Positions 8,566 to 18,111 of a DNA stretch of 64,000 nt are shown here, one piece after another. Position 1 is the first letter of the stretch. The number at the start of each line of letters is the position of its first letter. The translations under genes were made by a program, and so were the position numbers. Origin of the DNA: Cryobacterium sp. Y50 (GTDB taxonomy: Bacteria > Actinomycetota > Actinomycetes > Actinomycetales > Microbacteriaceae); the NCBI RefSeq assembly GCF_002929805.1, contig NZ_PJJM01000103.1, positions 124,001 through 188,000 of the forward strand, in the 5' to 3' direction. A model generated the notes under the pieces. It saw only the letters and a list, made by a program, of their open reading frames with translations. It was not told the DNA's origin and did not search any database.

Positions 8566-9915
8566 ATGACCGCTAATCGAACCGATCTTCAGGCGACTGA
8601 CCGGGTGGAGACATCCGCTTCGCAAACCGAGCGCACGTACGTGTTGGACACCTCGGTGCTTCTGTCCGATCCGAAAGCAATTTTTCGCTTTGCCGAGCAC
8701 GCAGTGGTGTTGCCCGTGGTGGTGATCAGCGAACTGGAGTCCAAGCGAAACGACCCGGAGATCGGCTATTTCGCCCGGCAAGCGTTGCGTAACCTCGACG
8801 AGTTGCGGCTCAAGCATGAGCGCCTCGACTTTCCGATTCCGGTCGGCGAGGGCGGCACCCTGCGGGTGGAGCTGAACCATTCCAGCATGTCGGTGCTGCC
8901 CTCGGGCATGCAGCTGGGCGACAATGACTCGCGTATTCTGGCAGTGGCATTGAACCTCTCGAATGACGGAATGACCGTGACCGTCGTCTCCAAGGACTTA
9001 CCGCTGCGCGTGAAAGCCGCCTCCCTCGGCCTCGCCGCCGATGAGTACCGGCACGAACTCGCCGTTGACTCCGGGTGGACCGGCCTGGACGAGATCACCC
9101 TCAGTGCCGAGCAGATGAGCGTGCTGTATGACAAAGAGACGCTCGATTCGCGCACGGTGCAGGACATGCCAATCAACACCGGTCTGGTCATTCACTCCGA
9201 TCGGGGGTCTGCCCTCGGCCGGGTGACCAGCCGAGGCACGCTCAAGCTCGTGCGCGGCGACCGAGACGTCTTCGGCCTGCACGGTCGGTCGGCGGAGCAG
9301 CGACTCGCCATCGACCTGCTGCTGGACCCGGAGATCGGCATTCTGTCGTTGGGAGGTCGAGCCGGGACGGGAAAGTCTGCGCTCGCCCTCTGTGCGGGCC
9401 TGGAAGCGGTGCTGGAGCGTCAGCAGTATCGCAAGATTATGGTGTTCCGGCCGCTGTATGCGGTCGGCGGCCAGGATCTCGGCTTTCTACCGGGAGACCA
9501 GGGAGAGAAAATGGGGCCGTGGGCCCAGGCGGTCTTCGACACGCTCGGCGCGATCGTGTCGGAGAACGTAGTCGAGGAGGTGATGGAGCGCGGCATTCTC
9601 GAGGTGCTCCCACTCACTCACATTCGCGGCCGCTCCCTGCACGACGCCTTCGTGATCGTCGACGAAGCGCAGTCGCTTGAACGCAACGTGCTGCTGACCG
9701 TGCTGAGCCGCATCGGTCAGAACTCGCGCGTTGTACTCACCCACGACGTCGCCCAGCGTGACAACCTGCGGGTCGGCCGCTTCGACGGCGTGGCCAGCGT
9801 GATTGAAACGCTGAAGGGGCATCCGCTGTTCGCGCACATGACTTTGACCCGGTCTGAGCGCAGCGCGATCGCGGCGCTCGTGACCGAGATGCTGGAGGGC
9901 AACGAAGTTATGTAG
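8566..9915 (+). CDS. phoH2: PIN-PhoH fusion ATPase (PhoH2 type)
   Basis: An N-terminal PIN ribonuclease domain (about residues 22-150; acidic residues in [16 protein letters not shown] and GDNDSRIL) is fused to a PhoH ATPase. Walker A is GGRAGTGKS with the lysine near 270, and Walker B is VIVDEAQS near 370. PhoH2 proteins are described as ATP-dependent RNA helicase/RNases related to toxin-antitoxin systems. The frame allows GTG 8554, ATG 8560 and ATG 8566. The purine-rich AGGGTGG at 8551-8557 best places the start at 8566. A deleted second copy lies at 11418-11751. Confidence 0.9.
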   Translation: MTANRTDLQATDRVETSASQTERTYVLDTSVLLSDPKAIFRFAEHAVVLPVVVISELESKRNDPEIGYFARQALRNLDELRLKHERLDFPIPVGEGGTLRVELNHSSMSVLPSGMQLGDNDSRILAVALNLSNDGMTVTVVSKDLPLRVKAASLGLAADEYRHELAVDSGWTGLDEITLSAEQMSVLYDKETLDSRTVQDMPINTGLVIHSDRGSALGRVTSRGTLKLVRGDRDVFGLHGRSAEQRLAIDLLLDPEIGILSLGGRAGTGKSALALCAGLEAVLERQQYRKIMVFRPLYAVGGQDLGFLPGDQGEKMGPWAQAVFDTLGAIVSENVVEEVMERGILEVLPLTHIRGRSLHDAFVIVDEAQSLERNVLLTVLSRIGQNSRVVLTHDVAQRDNLRVGRFDGVASVIETLKGHPLFAHMTLTRSERSAIAALVTEMLEGNEVM

Positions 9916-10288
9916 TTTCGGCGGGGGAGCGGATGCCTGTGGTCGGGTCGTCGCCGTTGGTGACCGCCGGGCTATCGCTTCCCAACTCCAGCCGTTGTGC
10001 ATCAGGGCAGCTTGTAGTCACACTGCTCAGTTTCGCCCCCTTTGCCCGTGCATTTTCTCGGGCCTCGGGGCAGGGGGTGGCCCGGAGATCACACGGACCA
10101 CCGTCGGTGCTCCGTGCGCGTTCAGGTGTCTCGGTGGCCGTCCCCCTTAAGAGGGTGTCTGTGGTAGGTTCAGGGGAACAGGGAGCGGTCACGCTGCAGC
10201 TGGATCTGAGCGCGATCGTTTTCCCAACTTGGCGGACCTCGCCCGGCCAGAGTGATTTCGGTGTGCTTACGCTTCGAAAGGTCACTTG
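9916..10288. other. Intergenic, no convincing gene
   Basis: Open frames exist on both strands but none shows a recognisable domain, a credible ribosome site or a membrane/signal segment. It contains one CGGATGCC octamer (9930). The last 15 bases carry gaaagg, the ribosome site of the broken gene that follows. Confidence 0.5.
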
Positions 10289-11415
10289 ATGAGGGCACCA
10301 AACGGTATCGGTCAGAGTTCTGGGTGGTGGCCGGTTTTGTAGCAGGTACGGTTGGCGGCGCTGGTCGGTGCTTTGGGACTGGTGGTCCCGTTGGCTGTGC
10401 TCGGTGGCGCGATGCCAGCCTTGGCCGCCACCCCGTACGCGGTGACCGCTACCGTTCCCGTCGGCATCTTGCCGGGCGCGGTGGCGGTGAATAAAAAAAC
10501 GGACACCGTGTACGTGGCCAACGCTAACAGCGACACGGTGTCGGTGATTACTGGCAGCGACACGGTGTCGGTGATTAGAACGGGAACACTAACACGGTGA
10601 CCGCCACCGTGACCGTCGGCGACAGGCCGTACGGTGTGGCGGTGAATGAGGAAACGAACACCGTGTACGTGGCCAACTACCGTGGGGGCACGGTGTCGGT
10701 GATTGCTGGGGCCAGTAACACGGTGACCGCCACCGTGCCCGTCGGCGGACACCCGATCGGGGTGGCGGTGAATGAGACAACGAACACCGTGTACGTGACC
10801 AACGACGTTGGGGGCAGGGTGTCGGTGATTGACGGGGCCAGCAACACGGTGACGGCCACCGTAACCGCCGGGAACACCCCCTATGGGGTGGCGGTGAATG
10901 AGACCAGGAACACCGCGTACGTTGCCAACTACAGTGGGGGCACGGTGTCGGTGATTGCCCCCCTCCAGGTGACGGTGCCGGGTGCCCCGACGGGTGTTTC
11001 GGCTACGGCGCGTAGTGGGCAGGTGTCCGTGGCTTTCACCCCTCCGGCCAGTGACGGCGGCTCGGTCATCACCGGGTACACGGTCACTGCCACGGATACG
11101 ACGACACCGGGCAATGGTGGGCAGACAGTGTCCGGGACCGGCAGCCCGATCGTGGTGACGGGTTTGACGAGCGGGGACAGCTACACGTTCACGGTGACGG
11201 CGACGAACACGGTTGGCGCTGGCGCCGCCTCCATTACATCCAGCGCCGTAAGTCAGGTAAAGCTGGTGGTCACGCCAACGGATTCGTCGTTGGCTATCAC
11301 CGGTTCGCCTTACGCATTACCCATGGGACTGGCGGGACTTCTGCTGATATCTGGACTGGCTGTGCTCGGCTCCGCACGGTTGCGCAGTCAGTCGAGGACG
11401 CTGCACGTCGGCTGA
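10289..11415 (+). pseudogene. Broken LAITG-anchored surface protein with YVTN beta-propeller repeats and Fn3 domain
   Basis: ATG 10289, preceded by gaaagg, opens a frame that meets TAG at 10340. In the same frame beyond it comes a signal peptide (LAALVGALGLVVPLAVLGG, ending PALA). Repeats of 42 residues (126 bases) follow, with the core VAVNxxTNTVYVAN. Near 10578-10592 the frame shifts: where intact repeats have 12 bases between gtgatt and aacacggtg, this copy has 14. The second frame (from about 10597) contains three more repeats, a fibronectin type III domain (about 10978-11260) and a sorting signal LAITG, hydrophobic span and RLRSQSR tail. LAxTG is the class E sortase signal of high-GC Gram-positives. 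One stop and one frameshift make it non-functional as read. Confidence 0.8.
10528..10577 (+). repeat. 27-bp tandem duplication inside the YVTN repeat gene
   Basis: A 23-base block beginning cagcgacacggtgtcggtg occurs at 10528-10550 and again at 10555-10577, a unit length of 27 (nine codons). The duplication is in frame and directly precedes the frameshifted segment, which suggests replication slippage in this repeat-rich gene. Confidence 0.7.
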
Positions 11416-11417
11416 GC

Positions 11418-11751
11418 CAGGACATGCCGATCAACACGGGGCCCGTGATCCACTCAGATCAAGGGTCTGCCTTGACCGGGTGACCAACCGGGGTACGCTC
11501 AAACTCATGCGCGGCGACCGGGACGTTTTCGGCCTGCACGGTCGCTCGGCGGAGCAGCGCCTCGCCATTGACCTGCTGCTCGACCCGAAAGATCGGCACT
11601 TTGTCGCTGGGAGGTCGAGCCGGAACGGGGAAGTCGACGCTCGCGCGTTGTACTCACCCACGACGTCGCCCAGCGTGACAATTTGCGAGTCGGCCGCTTC
11701 GACGGCGTGGCCAGCGCTATTGAAACGCTGAAGGGGCATCCGCTGTTCGCG
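11418..11751 (+). pseudogene. phoH2: Second, internally deleted copy of phoH2
   Basis: This stretch aligns with 9163-9834 of the intact phoH2 (caggacatgcc at the start, aaggggcatccgctgttcgc at the end) with many scattered substitutions. It lacks 341 bases, including most of the ATPase domain after Walker A. The junction falls in the 5-base microhomology ctcgc, present at 9382-9386 and 9723-9727 in the intact gene and once at 11640-11644 here. It begins two bases after the stop of the surface-protein pseudogene. It has no start and several small indels, so it is dead. Divergence from the intact copy suggests an old duplication or a second allele acquired by transfer. Confidence 0.85.
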
Positions 11752-12020
11752 ACATCGCCGTAAGCGTCATTGGAGACGCCGGGGTTGTGCCGTCGCTCGA
11801 ATTTACCGAACCTAATCTTGCGTTCAGCGTTGGCAGCTTTCAGGACGGGTCGATGTCAGTCAGGGTGCACTTTGCGCTTGAAAGCATGCCTGTCGGTCAG
11901 AGTGGCGATAACCATGATCAGTTTTGGGTGGAGATCTCCGGCCGTTCGCACCACGATCTGTCAACGCACCAGGTTTACCCGTGGCCTGGGCCGTTCGCGT
12001 CAGTGGATCCTTCACCATAG
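11751..12020 (+). pseudogene. C-terminal fragment, possibly a WapI-type immunity protein
   Basis: A frame open from the phoH2 remnant junction to TAG encodes about 89 residues, with SLEFTEPNLAFSV and MSVRVHFALESMPV as recognisable blocks. These recall the C-terminal half of WapI-family immunity proteins, but the match is from memory and weak. There is no good start at the 5' end: the frame simply begins at the junction (a GTG exists at 11787). GC content is lower than in neighbouring genes. Most likely a truncated gene left by the rearrangement. Confidence 0.4.
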
Positions 12021-12029
12021 GCTGACGAT

Positions 12030-12299
12030 ATGGGTGACTCTATCAATCCTCTCCTCCCCGCCTGGTATGACATCGCGTGGACCACAATCTCGATTCTGCT
12101 GATTGTTTTGGTCATCGTGGCGCTCGTCTAGATAGTTCAAACCGCTAAGCGCCTCACCGCAACGCAAGCGCTGATCTGGACACTCCTGACGATTTTCGTG
12201 CCGGTCGTCGGGCCGATCGCATGGCTTTCGGTTGGGCGCCGGTCAGGTCGCGCCCCAACGCAGCCCCGCGCAGACCTCAAGTCTTCCTCCACGGAGTGA
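12030..12299 (+). pseudogene. PLDc_N-type small membrane protein interrupted by TAG
   Basis: ATG 12030 opens 33 codons with a transmembrane segment (TTISILLIVLVIVALV), then TAG at 12129-12131, then the frame continues for another 55 codons with a second segment (LIWTLLTIFVPVVGPIAWL) and a GRR ending. This two-helix layout with the VPVVGPIAW block is the phospholipase D-nuclease N-terminal (PLDc_N) small protein common in Actinobacteria. A single nonsense mutation separates the two helices. The function of the family is unknown. Confidence 0.65.
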
Positions 12300-12855
12300 G
12301 CTGTGTGTCGCGTAGGGTGATCCGCTTGAGGCGCTGCTCCGCTGATGGTTCGGCGAATTCGGGCGGCCAGCGCGGTGTTCACCTGGGGCTCCGTCACTGC
12401 TGGCATGGCTGCGCTCTTCTTCGGCGGCATCCTGCTGGAGCGCGGACCGCCATCTCGGTCAGCTTGACCGAACGCAGCAGCCACGTCGGAGTAGGCGACA
12501 GCGAACGTTGCACGTCGCTGCCGGGACCTCCAACGCCAGCCGTCGACCAGATTGGCGTGCTCCGCCCGGGTGATTGAGCCCACACGGCCACACTGAGCCG
12601 AATGCCCGACGTGCGATGACTCATGTCGGTCACACACGTCAGGTCAGTTGCAATCCGGCTTGTGCTGGGTTGCCCGAAAATCGAGCGCGAGGCCAGTGTT
12701 CGTCCCGCAGAGGGTTCACATGCGGGACGGCTGCAAGGGTCTCCCTCGGTCCTGAAAACATATCTTTGGGTATTCTTTGACCAATTTTGCCGATTTAGTG
12801 CTTTTAGGCATGATTATTCCTCGGGAATGTCGGTGGTCGGGTGTTGGGTTGAATT
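12300..12855. other. Non-coding or decayed stretch before the DUF222 gene
   Basis: No convincing gene. A 40-codon frame at 12345-12467 has one hydrophobic stretch (GMAALFFGGILL) and may be a remnant of a membrane gene. From about 12750 the DNA becomes AT-richer (tttgaccaattttgccgattt), which could include a promoter for the endonuclease gene, but no clear -35/-10 pair with proper spacing could be fixed. Confidence 0.4.
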
Positions 12856-12910
12856 ATGAACAACTTCGCAGTGGAACTCACCCGGGCGGCGGCCGCTGTC
12901 GCCGCGGTCG

Positions 12911-14716
12911 GTGGTTCCAGCGCTGAGCAGCCTGTCCGACGCCGCGGTCCTGGCGGCGCGTGGCCCGATCGCCGACCTGCTTCGGTTGAGCAACACGGCC
13001 GCCGCGATGCTGGCGGGCACGATTGCAGACCGGTCTCGGCCAGAGTTTGGGCAGTCGGGGTTGGCGGCGCGGCACGGGTTTGGCAACGCGACGCTAATGG
13101 TGCGGCAGGCCACCGGCCTCAGCCGTATTGAGGCTGGCCGGTTGGTGGCGGTTGGAGTGCTGATGAGCGGCACCGAAACCGCCGAGCGTCTCACGGCCGA
13201 GGCGGAACATGAAGCAGCGCGGGCCACGCAGGCCGCCGCTGGTGCTGCTACGGAGGCGACGGCGAAAGCCGAGCGGGAAGCGGAGCGTGAAGCCGTCCGC
13301 TGGGCCGCCCGTGAGGCGGAGCGCGCGGCAGCGTGGGCCGTAACGCACCCCGATCTGCCCTTGCCGGCCGCCGTGCCTCGCCCGGTCGTGCCAGTCGTCC
13401 CGGTGCTTCCGGTAACCCCGGCATCCCTGGTGGTGCCGCCGGTCGTGGTGGTGCCGCCGGTCGTGGTGGTGCCGTGGCAGGCGCCGATCATGCACGCCGT
13501 CGCCGAAGGCACCTTCTCGCCCGGCGTTGGTGACGCGCTGCTGCGAGGCCTCGGCACCCTGGATCAGGCGATCACCGCCGAGAAACTCGCCGCCGCGCTG
13601 CTGGTGTTGCTGGTGGAGGCTCCGGGCATGAACACCGAGCAGGCCTACAAGCGAGCCCGGCGACTGCGGGACGACCTTGACGCTGCGGGCATTCTGGCGC
13701 GGGAGAAGCAGGCCCGCGACGACACGACCTGGTCGTTGTGGCGACGGGCAGACGGCATGGTGACCCTGCATGCGCTGATGGCACCCGAGCAGGGCGAACT
13801 GTGGATGGCGACCTACGACGCACTCACCAGCCCGCGGCGCGGCGGCGTACGATTCGTCGACCCCGAACGCGCAGCGTGGGCGCAGAGCGTCAAGGACGAC
13901 CCGCGCCCCGTGGCTCAGATCGCCGCGGACTCCTTCACCCAATTACTCAAGCTCGGCGCTGACGCCGACCCCAACACCCTGTTCGGCGGGCGCCGCCCGG
14001 TCGTGCAGGTCATCGTCACCGAACACGACCGCCCCACCAGTATCCCGGCGCCCTCGACCTTCCCGGCCCCGAGCGGGCGAACCGCCACAGCGGATGCCCC
14101 AGTCATGACCCCGGCCGCGACGACGTCCAACTCGCCCTTCGGATACATCGAGGGCAACCCTGCACCGGTGTCGGCGGAAACGATCGAACGGCATCTCTGC
14201 GACACCGGCTACCTCGGCATCCTCTTCTCCCAGACCGGGCAACCCCTCAACGTTGGACGCGATGAGCGTCTCTTCAACCGTGAGCAACGCCGCGCCCTCG
14301 CGGCGCGCGACGGCGGATGCCGCTGGCCCGGCTGCGACCAGTCACCGTCGTGGTCAGAATCACATCACGTCGAAAATTGGGCTGATCTGGGACTTTCCAA
14401 CATCGATCACGCCATATTGCTCTGTGCTCACCACCATATGCTGCTCCATAACCAGCACTGGAAAATCCTTCTCCAGAGCGGACTGTATTGGCTGCAACCC
14501 CCGGTTGAGATCGACCCGAAGCAGGCGCTGATCGCCCTGCCCAGTAAGAACCCGCTCATGCAGCCGCCACTCGCGCTCAACCAGCCGACGTCAACTACCG
14601 CCGTGGCTGGCACGGCAGATCACGGCGCGTCACGGGATGGCGGTCTCGGCAGGCTCGACCAACGGCGTGGGGATGACCCGAGAGCGGGTCACCAACACGA
14701 CGACTACCGGCATTGA
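12911..14716 (+). CDS. DUF222 domain / HNH endonuclease
   Basis: A 601-residue protein: an N-terminal DUF222 region (about 1-95), an Ala/Glu/Arg-rich predicted helix (about 95-140), a Val/Pro low-complexity linker (about 150-190), more DUF222, then an HNH nuclease near 455-510 with the Cys pair CRWPGC, SHHVENWADLG, LCAHHH and HNQHW. Such genes occur in many copies in Microbacteriaceae and related genomes; their role is unknown and they behave like mobile or recombining loci. The frame begins at GTG 12911. A better-looking start, ATG 12856, lies in another frame and its peptide would join smoothly after a one-base shift near 12905, so the 5' end may be frameshifted. Confidence 0.75.
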   Translation: MVPALSSLSDAAVLAARGPIADLLRLSNTAAAMLAGTIADRSRPEFGQSGLAARHGFGNATLMVRQATGLSRIEAGRLVAVGVLMSGTETAERLTAEAEHEAARATQAAAGAATEATAKAEREAEREAVRWAAREAERAAAWAVTHPDLPLPAAVPRPVVPVVPVLPVTPASLVVPPVVVVPPVVVVPWQAPIMHAVAEGTFSPGVGDALLRGLGTLDQAITAEKLAAALLVLLVEAPGMNTEQAYKRARRLRDDLDAAGILAREKQARDDTTWSLWRRADGMVTLHALMAPEQGELWMATYDALTSPRRGGVRFVDPERAAWAQSVKDDPRPVAQIAADSFTQLLKLGADADPNTLFGGRRPVVQVIVTEHDRPTSIPAPSTFPAPSGRTATADAPVMTPAATTSNSPFGYIEGNPAPVSAETIERHLCDTGYLGILFSQTGQPLNVGRDERLFNREQRRALAARDGGCRWPGCDQSPSWSESHHVENWADLGLSNIDHAILLCAHHHMLLHNQHWKILLQSGLYWLQPPVEIDPKQALIALPSKNPLMQPPLALNQPTSTTAVAGTADHGASRDGGLGRLDQRRGDDPRAGHQHDDYRH

Positions 14717-15010
14717 AATTGTCGTGCCGCCGTGGCCCTGCGCCTTCTGTCCCGTCCACTCTCAGAGGCACACCGATGGTCGTGCTACTTTCCCCGCCAG
14801 GGAGTGCCTTTCCCCTGTGCTCTCCGGCTCGCTGACACACGTTGCGGTGGAGACGCTCGCGTTGAAGGCCGCAGCGCGTCTCAGACGGCCTATTCGATGA
14901 ATGTGAGAAACCGGGGGACCCGAACTGGGCGTGCTGGGACGACAGCAGCGATCGTTCTGTTGGCGGGGCTGAAATCAGCGAGTGGCACCGTCCACAGCTT
15001 GGAGAGTTAA
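14717..15010. other. Intergenic, no convincing gene
   Basis: A frame from about 14898 to 15010 encodes a short Arg-rich peptide with a hydrophobic patch, but it has no ribosome site and no recognisable family. Nothing else was seen before the palindrome that follows. Confidence 0.4.
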
Positions 15011-15064
15011 CGACAGCGAGTGTTGCCGATAACGCTTGAGGCGCATCGGCAACACTCGCTGTCG
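15011..15064. terminator. 20-bp perfect palindrome between HNH gene and fumC
   Basis: Arms cgacagcgagtgttgccgat (15011-15030) and its exact complement (15045-15064) flank a 14-base loop. It starts 9 bases beyond the fumC stop, between convergent genes. There is no T-run on either side, as is common for actinobacterial hairpin terminators. Best read as a bidirectional terminator. Confidence 0.7.
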
Positions 15065-15073
15065 GTGGTGCGG

Positions 15074-16489
15074 TTACTTCTTTTGCGGAGGACGCGTCAT
15101 GCTCAGCACGTCGAGCGCGGTGTCGAGCTCGGCGAGCGTGAGGTCACCTCGCTCGACGTGGCCGAGCGCGATGACGGACTCGCGCACGGTGAGTCCGTCG
15201 GCTACGGCCTTCTTGGCCACCTTGGCGGCGGCTTCGTAGCCGATGACGCGGTTGAGCGGGGTGACGATCGACGGCGACTTCTCGGCCAGGGCGCGAGCGT
15301 GCTCGAGGTTGGCGACGAGGCCGTCGACGGTCTTGTCGGCGAGCACCCGGGTGGCGTTGGTGAGGAGGCGGATCGACTCCAGCAGGGCGGTTCCCATCAC
15401 TGGGATGCCGACGTTGAGTTCGAACGAGCCGGAGGCACCGGACCAGGCGATCGTGGCATCGTTGCCGATGACACGCGAGCAGACCATGAGCACGGCCTCT
15501 GGGATAACCGGATTGACCTTACCGGGCATGATCGACGAGCCGGGCTGCAGGTCTGGGATGTTGATCTCGCCGAAGCCCGTGTTTGGGCCGGATCCCATCC
15601 AGCGCAGGTCGTTGCAGATCTTGGTGAGCGAAACGGCGATGGTGCGGAGCGCCCCGGAGGCGTCGACGAGGCCGTCGCGGTTGGCCTGGGCCTCGAAGTG
15701 GTCGCGCGCCTCAGTGATCGGTAGTTCGGTTTCCCGCACCAACAGCTCGATGACCAGCTGCGGAAAGCCATACGGTGTGTTGATGCCGGTACCGACCGCG
15801 GTGCCGCCGAGCGGAACCTCGGCGATGCGGGGGAGGGCGGTGCGGATGCGCTCGATGCCGAGACGCATCTGGCGGGCGTAGCCGCCGAACTCCTGGCCGA
15901 GGGTAACCGGCGTGGCATCCATAAGGTGGGTGCGGCCGGCCTTGACGGCTTCTTTCCACAGTTCGGCCTTGGTCTCGAAGGAGACGGCCAGGTGGTCGAG
16001 CGAAGGGATGAGATCGTCGATCAAGGCGCTCGTGACTGCGATGTGCACCGAGGTCGGGAACACGTCGTTGGAGGACTGGCTCGCATTGACGTGGTCGTTC
16101 GGGTGCACCGAGCGGCCGAGCGCGCGGGTCGCCAGCGTCGCGATGACCTCGTTCATGTTCATGTTCGATGAGGTGCCGCTGCCGGTCTGGTAGACGTCGA
16201 TCGGAAACTCGGTGTCGAACTGGCCGGTGATGACCTCATCAGCGGCCGAGGCGATCGCGTTGGCGATGTCGTGGTCGAGCACGCCGAGCTGGGCGTTGGC
16301 GAGAGCCGCCGACTTCTTGATGCGGGCGAGAGCCGCGATCTGCGCAGACTCGAGTGTAGAGCCGGAAATCGGAAAGTTCTCGACGGCGCGCTGGGTTTGG
16401 GCACCGTAGAGAGCATCCGTTGGAACGCGGACCTCACCCATCGTGTCGTGTTCGATCCGGTAGCCGGTTTGTGCGGAGGTGTCCACCAC
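15074..16489 (-). CDS. fumC: Fumarate hydratase, class II
   Basis: Reversible hydration of fumarate to malate in the TCA cycle by an iron-free homotetramer. The superfamily signature [15 protein letters not shown] is near residue 315, the [14 protein letters not shown] block near 125 and the [13 protein letters not shown] block near 95. At about 470 residues the length is right for FumC. The frame is open far upstream. GTG 16489 is chosen because GAAAGGGA at 16499-16506 is well spaced for it, whereas ATG 16498 abuts that site. It is the last gene of a same-strand run from xseA. Confidence 0.93.
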   Translation of the reverse strand: MVDTSAQTGYRIEHDTMGEVRVPTDALYGAQTQRAVENFPISGSTLESAQIAALARIKKSAALANAQLGVLDHDIANAIASAADEVITGQFDTEFPIDVYQTGSGTSSNMNMNEVIATLATRALGRSVHPNDHVNASQSSNDVFPTSVHIAVTSALIDDLIPSLDHLAVSFETKAELWKEAVKAGRTHLMDATPVTLGQEFGGYARQMRLGIERIRTALPRIAEVPLGGTAVGTGINTPYGFPQLVIELLVRETELPITEARDHFEAQANRDGLVDASGALRTIAVSLTKICNDLRWMGSGPNTGFGEINIPDLQPGSSIMPGKVNPVIPEAVLMVCSRVIGNDATIAWSGASGSFELNVGIPVMGTALLESIRLLTNATRVLADKTVDGLVANLEHARALAEKSPSIVTPLNRVIGYEAAAKVAKKAVADGLTVRESVIALGHVERGDLTLAELDTALDVLSMTRPPQKK

Positions 16490-16557
16490 TGTGTGCATTC
16501 CCTTTCGGTGCTGTATGAGAGTCGTGCTGTGCGCAACGGGTGCGCGGATGGTCTGGT

Positions 16558-17208
16558 CTAAATGACGCCCACCACGATGTTGGGGTCGGCGTATCCTTCG
16601 CGGAGGACGTAGTTCGCACCGACGATAGCCAATGTACCGGCTGCGATGGCCGCGCTGATCACCTCGGACTGCTCGAGCAGCTCGGTGACCGTGTCTTTGA
16701 GGTGTTCCCGGCCGACCTGACCGGTATCGATCAGCGTTGGATCCAGCTGAGCGGATGCCGCCTGCCCGCTGACTCGACGCACGGCCGGCACGATCTTCTC
16801 GATGATACGAGCGATGTGCACGGGCAGAGCCGGGGCATCCGCTGCTTGAGAATCGATCGCGGCACGCACGGCACCGCACTCGTCGTGGCCTAATACCAAG
16901 ATGAGTGGAACGTGCAGCACGGCGACGGCATATTCCAGCGAACCGAGCACGGATGACGAGATGATCTGGCCGGCGTTGCGCACGACAAACAGGTCGCCGA
17001 GCCCCTGGTCGAAGATGATCTCGGCGGCGAGCCGGGAGTCGCTGCAGCCAAATAGCGCGGCGTGCGGTGTCTGCTGTTCGACGAGTTCGGCCCGCCGGTC
17101 AACATCCTCACGGTGCCGGGGAGTGCCGGCAACATAGCGCTCATTGCCCTCGCGCAGTTCGTTCCAGGCCTGTGCCGGAGACGGGAAGGCCGTCGATGAC
17201 CGGTTCAT
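16558..17208 (-). CDS. Beta-class carbonic anhydrase
   Basis: A 216-residue zinc enzyme interconverting CO2 and bicarbonate. The zinc ligands are visible: C55 and D57/R59 in GCSDSR, then H108 and C111 in GHDECGAV. The Asp-Arg dyad is intact. Its ATG overlaps the stop of the DUF4245 gene (ATGA), so it is translationally coupled. The substrate link to bicarbonate-using enzymes, for example the ketone carboxylase in this window, is only metabolic and not positional. Confidence 0.93.
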   Translation of the reverse strand: MNRSSTAFPSPAQAWNELREGNERYVAGTPRHREDVDRRAELVEQQTPHAALFGCSDSRLAAEIIFDQGLGDLFVVRNAGQIISSSVLGSLEYAVAVLHVPLILVLGHDECGAVRAAIDSQAADAPALPVHIARIIEKIVPAVRRVSGQAASAQLDPTLIDTGQVGREHLKDTVTELLEQSEVISAAIAAGTLAIVGANYVLREGYADPNIVVGVI

Positions 17209-17858
17209 TCGGCTCCATTCTGTGCGATGTTGGCGGCCAACGAAGTGGCGAGGGTCTCGAAGTCGTCGGTGGGCGCCGTTCCGATCAGCAGATAGGTGCT
17301 CGGGCCGGCTGTTGTCACGAGCGCGTAGTCGAAATTACCCCGGTCAGCGGCCGGAGCGCTGTTGCGATAGACGTCCCAGGTGACGCCAGAGATGCTGACC
17401 GTGTCGATGACAGGGGAGCCGGGCAGCTTCTGGGCCAGCCAGGTGGGGTTGGCGTCGAAGGCCTGGTCGAAGCCGATGAACTGGTTTTCGGGCGTGATTA
17501 GGCCGATGTACCAGGACGGAACCTGGTCGTTCGCTCCGGCCCGCCACTCGGCGTCGTTGGCGCTCCAGCCGTCGGGTAGCTCCGGGCTGGCCAGAGTGTG
17601 GTCAACTACCGGCGCCAGCTGGGCGGCGATGCTCTGATAGTCGGCGTCGCGGGTGATCGGATTGTCGTTGCGCGGCACCAGCAGCACGAGCACGAGCACG
17701 GCTCCCACCGTCGCCAGCAGTGATAGCACGAGGTTGTTCACGGTCTTGTGCGACCGGTACTTGCGCGAGTTCTCGGCGAGCCGGTCGGCGGTCTCCTGTG
17801 GAGTCTCCGGTCGGCCGAGCTCGGCGACGACGCGCGGCGGTTTGGGGGCGCGGCTCAT
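17205..17858 (-). CDS. DUF4245 family membrane-anchored protein
   Basis: A 217-residue protein with a short cytoplasmic start, one transmembrane helix at about residues 42-61 (LVLSLLATVGAVLVLVLLV) and a soluble extracytoplasmic domain with conserved Trp residues, as in the DUF4245 family. The ATG at 17858 overlaps the xseB stop by four bases, which fixes the start; a longer frame upstream is out of keeping. The stop overlaps the carbonic anhydrase start. The function is unknown. Confidence 0.8.
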   Translation of the reverse strand: MSRAPKPPRVVAELGRPETPQETADRLAENSRKYRSHKTVNNLVLSLLATVGAVLVLVLLVPRNDNPITRDADYQSIAAQLAPVVDHTLASPELPDGWSANDAEWRAGANDQVPSWYIGLITPENQFIGFDQAFDANPTWLAQKLPGSPVIDTVSISGVTWDVYRNSAPAADRGNFDYALVTTAGPSTYLLIGTAPTDDFETLATSLAANIAQNGAE

Positions 17859-18106
17859 CTGGTGGGTGTGGCGTCTTCGGAGGGTGTGGTCGCGGCCAGG
17901 CGGGCCGCGTCGAGGCGGGCCTTGGCGCCGATCAGCCATTCCTCGCAACGACGGGCCAGAGCTTCGCCGCGTTCCCACAGCGCGAGCGACTGCTCCAGGG
18001 TGCTCGAACCCTGTTCGAGTTCGTTGACGACGCGAATGAGCTCGTCGCGGGCCTGCTCGTAGCTGAGTTCACTGATGGTGGGGGCAGGCGAGGTCATGGC
18101 ATCCAT
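17855..18106 (-). CDS. xseB: Exodeoxyribonuclease VII small subunit
   Basis: An 83-residue helical protein with the XseB core LSYEQARDELIRVVNELEQG and LEQSLALWERGEALARRCE. It binds XseA to form the single-strand-specific exonuclease VII. It begins 5 bases after the xseA stop and overlaps the next gene by four bases. MTSP at codon 4 is an alternative start. Confidence 0.93.
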   Translation of the reverse strand: MDAMTSPAPTISELSYEQARDELIRVVNELEQGSSTLEQSLALWERGEALARRCEEWLIGAKARLDAARLAATTPSEDATPTR

Positions 18107-18111
18107 TCTAA

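Noticed and set aside
9908..10289. Opposed 118- and 125-codon frames between phoH2 and the surface-protein pseudogene
   Set aside because: No recognisable content and no good ribosome site; each shadows the other.
10434..10960. Regular 126-base repeats as a possible CRISPR or satellite
   Set aside because: The repeats are coding, encode YVTN propeller blades and have no unique spacers.
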